From NCBI GenBank assembly GCA_001914785.1, contig MNDE01000184.1, positions 1 to 45,775 of the forward strand: a DNA stretch of 45,775 bases. The letters run 5' to 3'. The notes below the pieces were generated by a model. It did no database searches and had not been told where the DNA came from. It saw nothing but the letters and a program-made list of their open reading frames with translations. This document shows positions 8,458 through 15,891 of this stretch, piece after piece. Positions within the stretch are counted from its first letter, which is position 1, and the number at the start of each line of letters is the position of its first letter. A program made the translations under genes and the position numbers. Source of the stretch: Acidobacteria bacterium 13_2_20CM_57_17. GTDB lineage: Bacteria; Acidobacteriota; Terriglobia; Acidiferrales; UBA7541.

Positions 8458-9411
8458 ATGCACCGTACGCTCGAATTCCTTCTCCATCACGGATATGTTT
8501 TGTTGCTCGGATGGGTTTTCGCCGAACAAATAGGGCTGCCGCTTCCTTCGATGCCGCTGTTGCTCGCTGCAGGGGCTCTCGCCGGCACTGGCCACTTGAA
8601 TTTTCTAGCCTCACTCTTTTACGTCATCCTCGCTGCCGTAACGGCGGACTCCATCTGGTACCAGCTTGGCCGCAGCAAAGGCATCCGTATCCTCCAGCTT
8701 CTCTGCAAGATTTCGCTGGAGCCGGATTCCTGCGTCCGCCGCACCGAAGGCGTTTTTTCGAAGCAAGGCGCTCGGTCGCTCCTGCTTGCAAAGTTTTTGC
8801 CGGGCCTGAGCACCGTCGCCCCTCCGCTGGCCGGCATTTTTCACATGCGTCCGCGCCGCTTCCTGCTTTTTGACGCCGCGGGATCGCTCCTCTGGGCCGG
8901 CTCTTTCCTCGGCCTTGGCTACATTTTCAGCGGGGAGATTGAGCGCATAGCGGAGCATCTCGCCGCCCTTGGCGGCTGGCTTCTGGTGCTTCTGCTCGGC
9001 ATCCTTGGCGCGTACATCACCTATAAGTTTGTCGCTCGCCAGCGTTTTCTGCGCGATCTGCGCATTTCTCGCATTACCGCGGATGAACTGAAACAAAAAC
9101 TCGACGCCGCCGAAGAGCTGGTCATCGTTGACCTGCGCCACTCGGTTGACTTTGAAGCTGACCCGGAAACGATTCCCGGCGCCTTCCACATGGACTCCAA
9201 GGACTTGGAGGGGGACAACGATCGTTTGCCGCGCGACCGCGAAATCATTCTCTACTGTACTTGACCAAACGAAGCCACCAGCGCCCGTGTGGCGCTGCTC
9301 CTCAGAAAGAAAGGCATCACGCGGATTCGGCCGCTGCAGGGCGGTCTGGATGCCTGGCGCGAACGCGGCTACCCACTCGAAACCCCCAACGTCACTGCAG
9401 ACACAAAATAA
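8458..9411 (+). CDS. DedA membrane protein fused to rhodanese, candidate selenoprotein (TGA at codon 269)
   Basis: Read with TGA at 9262-9264 as an amino acid, this is a 317-residue protein. Residues about 1-195 are a DedA/SNARE-associated membrane domain (FAEQIGLPLPSMPLLLAAGALAG, FLPGLSTVAPPLAG, several membrane helices); residues about 206-310 are a rhodanese domain (IVDLRHSVDF, then ILYCT-stop-PNEATSARVALLL, then RPLQGGLDAWRERGYPLE). Homologues I know have Cys at the TGA position, two residues after the catalytic Cys267. After the TGA the same frame runs 48 codons to TAA (9409-9411) with normal family residues, so it is not a random end. Read as a stop, the product is a 268-residue protein ending at Thr268. 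A SECIS-like hairpin follows at 9279. The ATG at 8458 has AAGGAG 20 nt upstream, farther than usual, but no other in-frame start exists nearby. A nonsense mutation or base error remains possible. Confidence 0.8.
9279..9297 (+). promoter_or_regulatory. Candidate bacterial SECIS hairpin
   Basis: CAGCGCC (9279-9285) pairs perfectly with GGCGCTG (9291-9297) around the loop CGTGT (9286-9290). The loop begins 22 nt after the last base of the TGA and contains GU, with G as its second base. Known bacterial SECIS elements sit inside the coding sequence just after the UGA, with an upper stem of at least a few base pairs, an apical loop with an early G, and a UGA-to-loop distance of roughly 16-37 nt; this hairpin meets those rules. 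It encodes the conserved residues SARVAL, so coincidence in GC-rich coding DNA is possible. Confidence 0.5.
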
Positions 9412-9428
9412 GACTTCTTTGTGTACTT

Positions 9429-9983
9429 CTACAGCCGCGGCAGCACAATCCCGCTCTGCGCCTGGTACTTCCCCTTCTTGTCTTTGTAACTCACTTCGCA
9501 ATCTTCATCCGACTCGAAGAAAATCACTTGGCACAGCCCTTCATTCGCATAAATCTTCGCAGGCAGCGGCGTCGTGTTGCTGATTTCCAGCGTCACAAAA
9601 CCTTCCCACTCCGGCTCGAACGGCGTCACGTTCACGATGATCCCGCATCGCGCGTACGTTGATTTGCCCACGCAGATCGTCAGAACGTTCCGCGGAATCC
9701 GGAAATATTCCACCGACCTCGCCAGCGCAAAGGAATTCGGCGGAATGATGCACACGTCGCCTTTGAACTCCACAAACGATTTCGGATCGAACCGCTTGGG
9801 GTCCACAATCGTCGAATTCACGTTCGTGAAAATCCGGAACTCGTCCGCCACGCGGATGTCGTAGCCGTACGACGACACTCCGTAACTGATCACTCCCTCT
9901 CGCACCTGCCGGTCGGTAAACGGCTCGATCATTTTTTGCTCCAGCGCTTTGCGCCGGATCCAGCGGTCTGGCTTGACAGCCAT
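9429..9983 (-). CDS. dcd: dCTP deaminase
   Basis: A 184-residue trimeric deaminase that makes dUTP from dCTP for thymidylate synthesis. It opens with the family start ([14 protein letters not shown]), has the [17 protein letters not shown] strand, the nucleotide-binding [16 protein letters not shown] and the active-site region [54 protein letters not shown], where the Ser, Arg and catalytic Glu of the family are present. Length is normal. The frame stays open further upstream to 10064, but the ATG at 9983 matches the family N-terminus and is preceded immediately by GGGGAGGA. It faces the DedA-rhodanese gene tail to tail with a gap of 17 nt. Confidence 0.95.
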   Translation of the reverse strand: MAVKPDRWIRRKALEQKMIEPFTDRQVREGVISYGVSSYGYDIRVADEFRIFTNVNSTIVDPKRFDPKSFVEFKGDVCIIPPNSFALARSVEYFRIPRNVLTICVGKSTYARCGIIVNVTPFEPEWEGFVTLEISNTTPLPAKIYANEGLCQVIFFESDEDCEVSYKDKKGKYQAQSGIVLPRL

Positions 9984-10095
9984 CCATTCCTCCCCAAGAA
10001 ATGTAACTTCGATTTGTCTTTTCGATTTGTTGCTGCGCCAAATTGTTTCGGTCGCGCGCGGCAAAAGATGTTCAGTGTAGATTACCCCTCCCGTC

Positions 10096-10124
10096 TTGAC
10101 AACCTAGGCCACACCCTCTAGCAT
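10096..10124 (+). promoter_or_regulatory. Promoter for the HU/IHF gene
   Basis: TTGACA (10096-10101), 17-nt spacer, TAGCAT (10119-10124), then a GGGAGG ribosome binding site before the GTG at 10151. The -35 is perfect and the -10 matches four of six. Confidence 0.5.
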
Positions 10125-10150
10125 CTGCCTCGGAAGCGCGGGAGGATTGC

Positions 10151-10432
10151 GTGATCAAGCTGGACATCGTAAATGCCGTCGTGGCCACGACGAACATCAG
10201 CCGCACCAAAGCCGAGCAGGCGGTCGAAACTGTTTTCGAATCGTTAAAGCAGGCTCTTGGCCGTGGCCAGCGCATCGAGCTCCGTCGCTTCGGTGTTTTC
10301 AGCGTGAAGCCGCGCAAGACCGGCATCGGCCGCAATCCCCGCACCGGTGAAGAAGTCAACATTCCGCCAGGCAAAGCTGTTCGCTTCAAACCCGGCAAAG
10401 AGCTTCAAGGTATCGACGAAAACAAGAAATAG
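10151..10432 (+). CDS. HU/IHF-family DNA-binding protein
   Basis: A 93-residue histone-like DNA-bending protein. The helical N-terminus (MIKLDIVNAVVATTNISRTKAEQAVETVFESLKQAL) is followed by the beta-arm signature RIELRRFGVFSVKPRKTGIGRNPRTGEEVNIPPGKAVRFKPGKEL, including the conserved GRNP tip that intercalates in DNA. The FGVF and RNPRTGE pattern fits both HU and IHF-alpha; the sequence does not settle which. Start is the GTG at 10151, with GGGAGG about eight nt upstream. It is divergent from dcd. Confidence 0.93.
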   Translation: MIKLDIVNAVVATTNISRTKAEQAVETVFESLKQALGRGQRIELRRFGVFSVKPRKTGIGRNPRTGEEVNIPPGKAVRFKPGKELQGIDENKK

Positions 10433-10549
10433 GAATAGCCACTTTTCAGCCTCGTCTCCGCTATTTCAAGCAAACAACCTTTTCTCATTCGAAACTGGCG
10501 CGAACCCGCGCAGTTGTGCTGTACTGATTAGCGTCTGTCTCATAAATCA

Positions 10550-10603
10550 GGGGTCGGAGCTTTAGCCCCGACATTAAAAGCGCACTGCAATGGGCTTTAG
10601 CCC
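10550..10603. repeat. Pair of REP-like palindromes
   Basis: Two neighbouring palindromes sharing the core GGCTTTAGCC-like sequence: GTCGGAGC-TTTA-GCCCCGAC (10553-10572, one mismatch) and GGGC-TTTA-GCCC (10592-10603). They lie in the 251-nt gap between the HU/IHF gene and the membrane protease gene, which otherwise shows nothing I can name. The tandem layout of near-identical short palindromes is that of REP-type dispersed elements; copy number elsewhere cannot be seen here. Confidence 0.5.
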
Positions 10604-10683
10604 TTGAGGACAATCTCTTAGCTCCACAAACGAATTGTGAGATCGTTTCTGGTACGGATTTAATTACATTCACAAAACACTTC

Positions 10684-11691
10684 GTGAGCACGCCACCCCA
10701 AGAAAATTCTCCACCATCCATTCCTATCAACTTGGATTGGCGCGCCATTCCTTATAGCCAGTCACCTACGACTGTTCCTCCTCGCCCTTCGCTTAAATCG
10801 CTTTATCTTGCCGGTGTTCTTTTTCTCTTCACTCTTTGCACCTGCTTGGTTGCCGGCACTCAATTCGCTCTCGCCTACGCGCAAAATCAGGCCGTTTCTT
10901 TCGATGAGTTCCTGAGCGCCTTCACCCTTTTTTGCAAACACCCACCAGCTCTTGCCGCCGGCCTGCCTTTCGCCCTCACTTTGCTCACCATCCTGCTCGC
11001 CCATGAGCTCGGCCATTTCTTTGCCTGCCGTCATCATCACATTCGCGCCAGCTATCCTTTTTTCATTCCCTTTCCTTCGCTCATGGGCACCTTTGGCGCA
11101 TTCATTTTGATTCGCTCCCCGATCCGCACCACTCGCGCACTCTTTGACGTCGGTGCCTCCGGTCCGCTCGTGGGATTCATTCTGGCGGTTCCCGCGCTCG
11201 CCTACGGCGTGCTCCACGCAAAAATTGTCCTCGGTCTGGATAACCTGCAAAAGGTCGACCTAGCCTTCGGAACCCCACTCCTGTTGCGACTCTTCGCTTC
11301 CGTCCTTCATCCAGGGGTTCGCCCCGGCATGCTCTTGCTGCATCCCGTTGGCCGCGCCGCCTGGGTTGGGCTCTTCGCTACTTCGCTCAACCTCTTGCCT
11401 GTCGCCCAGTTGGACGGCGGCCACATTCTGCGTTCCCTCAATGCTCGCCTTCATCATTACGTGTCTCTGCTTCTTCCCGTGGCTCTCCTCTCTCTCGGAC
11501 TGTTCCGCTTCTGGGAAGGCTGGTACGTTTGGGGACTGCTTCTTCTCGGCATGCGTTTCCTTCGCGTCGCGCCCATTTACGATCCCACTCCGCTCGACCC
11601 GCTTCGCCGCTGGGCGGCGTTTTTTGCGCTTCTTGTCTTTCTCCTCTGTTTCATGCCCGCGCCCCTCTACTTTTCTCCAAATCCTCATTGA
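10684..11691 (+). CDS. Site-2-protease-type membrane metallopeptidase (M50)
   Basis: A 335-residue multi-pass membrane protein. It carries the zinc-binding HELGH at residues 107-111 inside a membrane helix and the second ligand motif QLDGGH with Asp244, the hallmark of the M50 site-2 protease family that cuts membrane-bound regulators. There is no PDZ domain, so it resembles the EGY/plant-type and short bacterial forms rather than RseP. The N-terminal 35 residues are proline-rich and cytoplasmic. Start is the GTG at 10684; no clear ribosome binding site is seen, so the start is uncertain. No anti-sigma factor gene is nearby, so the substrate is unknown. Confidence 0.9.
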   Translation: MSTPPQENSPPSIPINLDWRAIPYSQSPTTVPPRPSLKSLYLAGVLFLFTLCTCLVAGTQFALAYAQNQAVSFDEFLSAFTLFCKHPPALAAGLPFALTLLTILLAHELGHFFACRHHHIRASYPFFIPFPSLMGTFGAFILIRSPIRTTRALFDVGASGPLVGFILAVPALAYGVLHAKIVLGLDNLQKVDLAFGTPLLLRLFASVLHPGVRPGMLLLHPVGRAAWVGLFATSLNLLPVAQLDGGHILRSLNARLHHYVSLLLPVALLSLGLFRFWEGWYVWGLLLLGMRFLRVAPIYDPTPLDPLRRWAAFFALLVFLLCFMPAPLYFSPNPH

Positions 11692-11752
11692 CCGCGTTCA
11701 ATCTCCGGTTATGATGCCTTCGGTCTGAACGCCGTCCGGCGTCAGTAAACTC

Positions 11753-13096
11753 ATGCCCGAACTCGTCCGCACACTTCGCCTTCGCGATCTTCTTCTTCTT
11801 TTCATCGGCTCGGTCATTGGTTCCGGCATTTTTCGGACGCCCGGCCCCATTCTTCGCCAGGTTAACGGCTCCATTGGCCTGTCCCTCCTGGTTTGGGTTG
11901 CCGGAGGAGTCCTCTCCCTGCTCGGCGCGCTCACCTATGCGGAGCTTGCCGCCGCAAATCCCGAAGCCGGCGGCCTCTACTGCTACATTCGCGACGGCTT
12001 CGGCCGTCTTGCGGCCTTCCTTTATGGCTGGTGTCTTTTCTTGGTGATCGCCAGCGGTTCGGTCGCTGCCCTGGCGCGTGCTTTCAGCGAATACCTCGCA
12101 AGAGTGATTCCGATTTCTCCCGTAGAGCAGACCATCGCAGCCGTCCTCATGATCGGAGTCGTAACCGTCATAAATGTCTGGGGCACGCGTAAGAGTTCGG
12201 ACCTGCAGAACTGGACCACCCTCGTCAAGATGGGCATCATCGTCATCCTCAGTGCCCTGCTGCTTGCTTTTGGCCACCATGCCCGCGACATTCCTTCCGC
12301 CTTCGGCGTCGTCCACCCAGGACTGGGCCTCTGGTCCAATTTCGGTCTGGCGATGATCGCGGTTCTTTGGGCTTATGAAGGCTGGCAATTCGGCACGTAC
12401 AGCGCCGGCGAAGTCATTAATCCGAAAAAGGCCTTTCCGCGCGCTTTTCTGATGGGCTCCCTGATTCTCGTAGGGCTCTATCTCCTGGCCGTTGTCGCTT
12501 ACCTGTTCGCCCTCGGCCCCGACGAAATGGCCATGAGCGAAACCATCGCCGCAACTTCTGTCACCGCTGTCCTCGGCTCATGGACGGGCAAAATCGTGGC
12601 GCTAACAATTCTGATTTCCACCTTCAGCGCCGCCAATAGCGTGATCCTCACCGCCCCCCGTGTTTTCTACGCCATGGCCAACGACAAACTCTTTTTCAAG
12701 AAACTCGCCGAAGTTCATCCGCGGTTCTTGACGCCGGCAGCGGCTATCATCGGACTCGGCATATGGTCGGCAGTTCTGGTGTGTGCCGGTGAGTTGGGCA
12801 GTTTCAGCGCATTGATCGGTGGGGTGATCTTTATCGGCTGGATCTTCTACGGCCTTGGTGCCGCCGCTATTTTCCCCTTTCGCCGCGCTTCGGCGGGCCG
12901 GCCAATTCCCTATCGCGTTCCCGGCTATCCCTGGACGCCTATGCTCTTCGTTCTCGCCGCTGCCGCCATCGTCGGTAATGCCATCTATCTCGCCTTCCGC
13001 GATCCTTCCCAATTCATGAACCTCGCCGCCGCCATCCTTCTGTTTCTTATTGGCCTTCCCGCCTACTTCTTCTGGCGCAAACGCGCCGCTGTTTGA
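11753..13096 (+). CDS. APC-family amino acid permease
   Basis: A 447-residue inner-membrane transporter of the amino acid-polyamine-organocation superfamily with about 12 hydrophobic helices. The first helix holds the substrate-binding IGSVIGSGIFRTPG motif, followed by GALTYAELAAANPEAGGLYCYIRDGFG, both typical of the APC/LAT branch, and the central WAYEGWQFGTYSAGEVINPKKAFPRA. The substrate is probably a neutral amino acid, but the exact one is not predictable. The start at 11753 lacks an obvious ribosome binding site. It lies 61 nt after the membrane protease gene and may share its transcript; it ends 1 nt before the 3' end of the next, oppositely oriented gene. Confidence 0.92.
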   Translation: MPELVRTLRLRDLLLLFIGSVIGSGIFRTPGPILRQVNGSIGLSLLVWVAGGVLSLLGALTYAELAAANPEAGGLYCYIRDGFGRLAAFLYGWCLFLVIASGSVAALARAFSEYLARVIPISPVEQTIAAVLMIGVVTVINVWGTRKSSDLQNWTTLVKMGIIVILSALLLAFGHHARDIPSAFGVVHPGLGLWSNFGLAMIAVLWAYEGWQFGTYSAGEVINPKKAFPRAFLMGSLILVGLYLLAVVAYLFALGPDEMAMSETIAATSVTAVLGSWTGKIVALTILISTFSAANSVILTAPRVFYAMANDKLFFKKLAEVHPRFLTPAAAIIGLGIWSAVLVCAGELGSFSALIGGVIFIGWIFYGLGAAAIFPFRRASAGRPIPYRVPGYPWTPMLFVLAAAAIVGNAIYLAFRDPSQFMNLAAAILLFLIGLPAYFFWRKRAAV

Positions 13097-13097
13097 T

Positions 13098-14138
13098 TCA
13101 CTCTTGCGGGTAAACCTCGGCCGCCATTTTCTGAACCGCTTCCCGCACTTGGCGGACGTGTTCGGCGCCTGAAGTGTTTGGCTCGAGTTTCAGATACGTA
13201 TCCAGGCCTTGCAGTTGCGCACGATACTCGTGCTTTCGTCCATAAGCATCCGATAGCACTAAATAGGCTGGCCCAAAATTGGGATTTCGCAGTAGAGCTT
13301 CACGCGCGCTTCTTTCCGCCTCGTCCGCGTGATCGAGTCGCAGTTGCGCCATCCCCAGGATGACGTACCCGTCGGGTGAACTGCTGTCCAACTCCAGGCC
13401 CCTACGGACCGCCGTTTCCGCGTCCTCTGGTTTTCCCTGCAGGAAGAGTAGATACCCAATGCCAAAATCCGCCCAGGCGTACCTCCCGCCGCTCAAGTCA
13501 ATGGCTTTCAGGAAAGCCTGCATGGCATCATCGAAGTGGCCTAGCGTGGTTTGCACCACACCCACGTGATAGTAAACCTCGTAGTATTCGGGGAACGCCT
13601 GAGCGGCCTTCGTGAAGTGGCCCAGACTCCCAGCCAAGTCTCTCATTCTCAGCCTTTGTACTCCCTTTTCATACTCGCTCCGCGCTTTTCCGGGAATGCT
13701 CAGCTCGCGCGCCGAGACGGTGTAACGGTTCTTCTCGGCCGGTGGCAAGTTCGACGAATTCAGGTAGAGCACCAGCTTCACGGCGGTGCCGTCCACCTGT
13801 GTGCTTGTTTGCGCTGGCTCGTAGCCTGGTTCATCAACGACGATCTCGTACGTGCTGGGAGGGAGGTTTCGCACTTTAAAGTGGCCTTCATAGTCCGTCA
13901 GGATGCTTCGGAAGATTCCCGCGGCGTGCGATTTCAGTTTCACCGCGACCTGGCTCGCGGGCCGATCGCCCGCTTTCAGGAGCACCGTGCCGGAAATGAT
14001 TCCCTCTGTCCGCTCAGACGTGGAGGCTTGCGCCTTCGCCGTTGGCGCCCACGCAAACGCAGCCATGGTGACGAAAAGGTAGGAAAGAAATCCACCTGCA
14101 AGACACAACTTCTTTATGTTCTGCAATTTGCACAGCAT
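13098..14138 (-). CDS. Secreted carboxypeptidase-regulatory-like/TPR protein
   Basis: A 346-residue protein with a signal peptide (residues 1-37, ending at AKAQA), an Ig-like carboxypeptidase regulatory-like domain at about 45-120 (ISGTVLLKAGDRPASQVAVKLKSH, then YEGHFKVRNLPPSTYEIVVDEPGYEP) and four or five TPR units at about 150-320 (for example YYEVYYHVGVVQTTLGHFDDAMQAFLKAIDLS). The combination is common among exported proteins of Acidobacteriota, where it probably serves in envelope protein assembly, but no enzymatic role is visible. ATG at 14138 with AGGTCGAG just upstream. Its 3' end lies 1 nt from that of the permease gene. Confidence 0.88.
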   Translation of the reverse strand: MLCKLQNIKKLCLAGGFLSYLFVTMAAFAWAPTAKAQASTSERTEGIISGTVLLKAGDRPASQVAVKLKSHAAGIFRSILTDYEGHFKVRNLPPSTYEIVVDEPGYEPAQTSTQVDGTAVKLVLYLNSSNLPPAEKNRYTVSARELSIPGKARSEYEKGVQRLRMRDLAGSLGHFTKAAQAFPEYYEVYYHVGVVQTTLGHFDDAMQAFLKAIDLSGGRYAWADFGIGYLLFLQGKPEDAETAVRRGLELDSSSPDGYVILGMAQLRLDHADEAERSAREALLRNPNFGPAYLVLSDAYGRKHEYRAQLQGLDTYLKLEPNTSGAEHVRQVREAVQKMAAEVYPQE

Positions 14139-14740
14139 CTCGACCTGCTGCGCACTTTTGAGGCGTTCCCTCAGGAGACTTGGCGGTTGTTGGGGTCAAT
14201 TCGTACGGCCGCGAACAGCCACTTCCAACAGTCATTTCGGGCTGCGGTTGTGGTCTCGCTAGCGCGCATTGCACCATTTCCCCGGTACCAACCGTCGCGT
14301 GCGCGGACCTATGCCCTAATTCGTGCATTGCGCGTGCCACAATGCCCATCATTTCATCCGCTGTCATTCGCGCCGCCTAAAAATGCCCCGGCACACAGTT
14401 GTAGCGATAGTCTTACGCCGCCATCTTCTTTTTTTTCATCGCCGTGTCTCCGGTCACTTTTCCTCAGAAAATTTTTCTTGTAGCCATCTGAGCACTAGCC
14501 CACGGTCTGGGTTTCGGTGACACACCGCTTGAAAACCGTCTCAACACTGACACCGACCCGCCACTTTGACTCACTTTGAGATTGAAACACCCTCGCCGCG
14601 TGTTGCGTTTTCTTTCGGGGCCCACCTGTGCCTCAAGCGAAGTCGGATTTCCACCGTTAGGTCTATTGCAGCATGCGCAACTTTGCAGTAGAGTTACGGG
14701 CCTCAACCCGAGGCTCTCGCCTCGTACAGGAGGTCCCCGA
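14139..14740. other. Long divergent intergenic region (602 nt)
   Basis: No convincing gene. A minus-strand frame from 14367 contains HELGH by chance but then overlaps the 5' end of the secreted protein gene in another frame and has no ribosome binding site. The right third (about 14500-14600) holds several short repeats of the type TTTGACTCACTTTGAGA and ACACTGACACCGACC that look regulatory or decayed. The final 40 nt carry the GGAGG ribosome binding site of the next gene. Promoters for both divergent genes must lie here but I cannot place them. Confidence 0.4.
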
Positions 14741-15514
14741 ATGAAAATCCGTCATGTCACGCTTCAAGACAAGTCTTCGATGAAACTCTCCCTCGATCAG
14801 CTCGATCAAGTAGCACAGGCTCTGCAAATCCAACTTGACCGTGATTTCACTCCCGTCTGGGGAGTTCACGCTCAGGTGCAGGCGCTTGATACGGGAGAAA
14901 CTGTCCCGGCTCGCGCCTGGCCAATGACCATTCTCGATCAATCCAGCGCCGGTTTGGGCGTGCATCTGGACAATAACGGCAAGCCTTTCGCTGAAATTCA
15001 GGGTGGCAACGACTGGAGCATCACCGCCAGCCACGAGCTTCTTGAAATGCTCGTCGACCCGCTGGGCCACAAACTCATCCGTGATCCGGACATCGATCCC
15101 CAGTCCGATAAACATCAAGTCGAATACCTGGTCGAAGTCGGCGACCCTTGCGAAGTCTTTGCCTACCAAATCAACGGCATTTCCGTCTCGGATTTTATTA
15201 CCCGGGATTTTTACAACACCAAAGCCCACGCGGGAACTCAGTTTGATTTCCTTGGCCGCCTGAACAAAGCGCTGGACGTTCCGGCGGGCTGCTACATCTC
15301 TTGGTTCGACCCGCAGGACGGCAAGTGGCACCAGAAGCAGACCGACGGGAGCTTTATCACCGCACGGCAGAAGGCGAACCTGGACAAGAGCCCGCGGGAC
15401 GAGCGCGATGCCGCCTTCGGCGACGAAGACAATAAGCTGCGCCACGACCTGCAACGCATCCGCGCCAAGTATCGGCCTGGCGCAACCGCCAAGAAAACGG
15501 CTGGCACAACTTGA
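14741..15514 (+). CDS. Conserved-looking protein with zincin-like SHELLEMLVDP motif
   Basis: A 257-residue protein that I do not recognise as a named family. The start at 14741 has a near-ideal AGGAGG eight nt upstream; the open frame continues upstream without one. Residues about 88-105 read DWSITASHELLEMLVDPLG, and a His-Glu-x-x-Glu followed by Asp-Pro resembles the metal site of zincin-like peptidases. Further on are VEYLVEVGDPCEVFAY, VSDFITRDFYNT and PAGCYISWFDPQDGKWHQ, a layout also seen in small hypothetical and phage-encoded proteins. The C-terminus is charged and probably disordered (RDERDAAFGDEDNKLRHD, then Lys-rich). No signal peptide, so cytoplasmic. Peptidase activity is inference from one motif. 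Confidence 0.8.
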   Translation: MKIRHVTLQDKSSMKLSLDQLDQVAQALQIQLDRDFTPVWGVHAQVQALDTGETVPARAWPMTILDQSSAGLGVHLDNNGKPFAEIQGGNDWSITASHELLEMLVDPLGHKLIRDPDIDPQSDKHQVEYLVEVGDPCEVFAYQINGISVSDFITRDFYNTKAHAGTQFDFLGRLNKALDVPAGCYISWFDPQDGKWHQKQTDGSFITARQKANLDKSPRDERDAAFGDEDNKLRHDLQRIRAKYRPGATAKKTAGTT

Positions 15515-15638
15515 TCCATCCTTAAGCGAACAGCAAGCCCTTTCGCGCCGTTGTTCTGCGGTGCGCCAGGCGGCAAGTTCTCCAGAGCATCCGGCGCTGG
15601 CACACCCCAGCGCCGGGCCCGCTCACCTTACATTCTTC

Positions 15639-15666
15639 TTGACTTTTCTTTAATCTATGTTATACT
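15639..15666 (+). promoter_or_regulatory. Promoter-like sequence not followed by a protein gene
   Basis: TTGACT (15639-15644), 16-nt spacer, TATACT (15661-15666): five of six matches in each box. No plus-strand open frame follows; the next genes are on the opposite strand. Confidence 0.5.
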
Positions 15667-15672
15667 TTACTT

Positions 15673-15758
15673 GTAGATGCTTACGCCTTCCCAATAGAGA
15701 GCATCAACCCCCGTCTTCATCCCGATAACCGCCCTTTTCGGGTTTAACTCTTTTCCTT
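15673..15758 (+). ncRNA. Candidate small RNA (about 86 nt)
   Basis: Begins where the 15639-15666 promoter would start transcription. It contains a 6-bp hairpin (GATGCT 15676-15681 with AGCATC 15700-15705) and ends in CCCGA (15721-15725) paired with TCGGG (15738-15742) followed by TTTAACTCTTTTCCTT, a U-rich tail as expected for an intrinsic terminator. No known family is recognised. The stems are short, so this is a prediction only. Confidence 0.3.
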
Positions 15759-15866
15759 TGATGAAGTTAACATGTTGCTCCGCTGGGTAGTGGAATTTGC
15801 GGCCCTTTAGCATCAATCATTTAAGTGGAACCCATTTTGTAAGCCCTTTGTTTTGATATTCATCCA

Positions 15867-15891
15867 TGTAATGGGGGGGTGGGGGGTTACA
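15867..15891. repeat. G7-T-G6 tract flanked by 5-bp inverted repeat
   Basis: TGTAA (15867-15871) and TTACA (15887-15891) flank seven G, one T and six G. The right arm includes the stop codon of priA. On the priA transcript the tract is C-rich. It could form a hairpin or, on the G strand, a quadruplex. Confidence 0.5.

Larger units (their letters stand above)
15515..15886. other. Intergenic region before priA 3' end (372 nt)
   Basis: No protein-coding gene. It is visibly more AT-rich than its surroundings. It holds a promoter-like pair at 15639-15666, a possible short RNA ending in a hairpin near 15742, and a G-run element at 15867-15891, all listed separately. The stretch 15760-15835 shows nothing I can name. 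Confidence 0.5.

Noticed and set aside
9262..9264. Treating the TGA as an ordinary stop of a 268-residue DedA protein
   Set aside because: Not excluded, but the intact conserved frame after it and the hairpin make read-through as Sec the better explanation; kept as the alternative.
14014..14367. Minus-strand frame containing HELGH in the long divergent region
   Set aside because: HELGH occurs early but no membrane helices or other zincin features follow; it runs into the start of a real gene in another frame.
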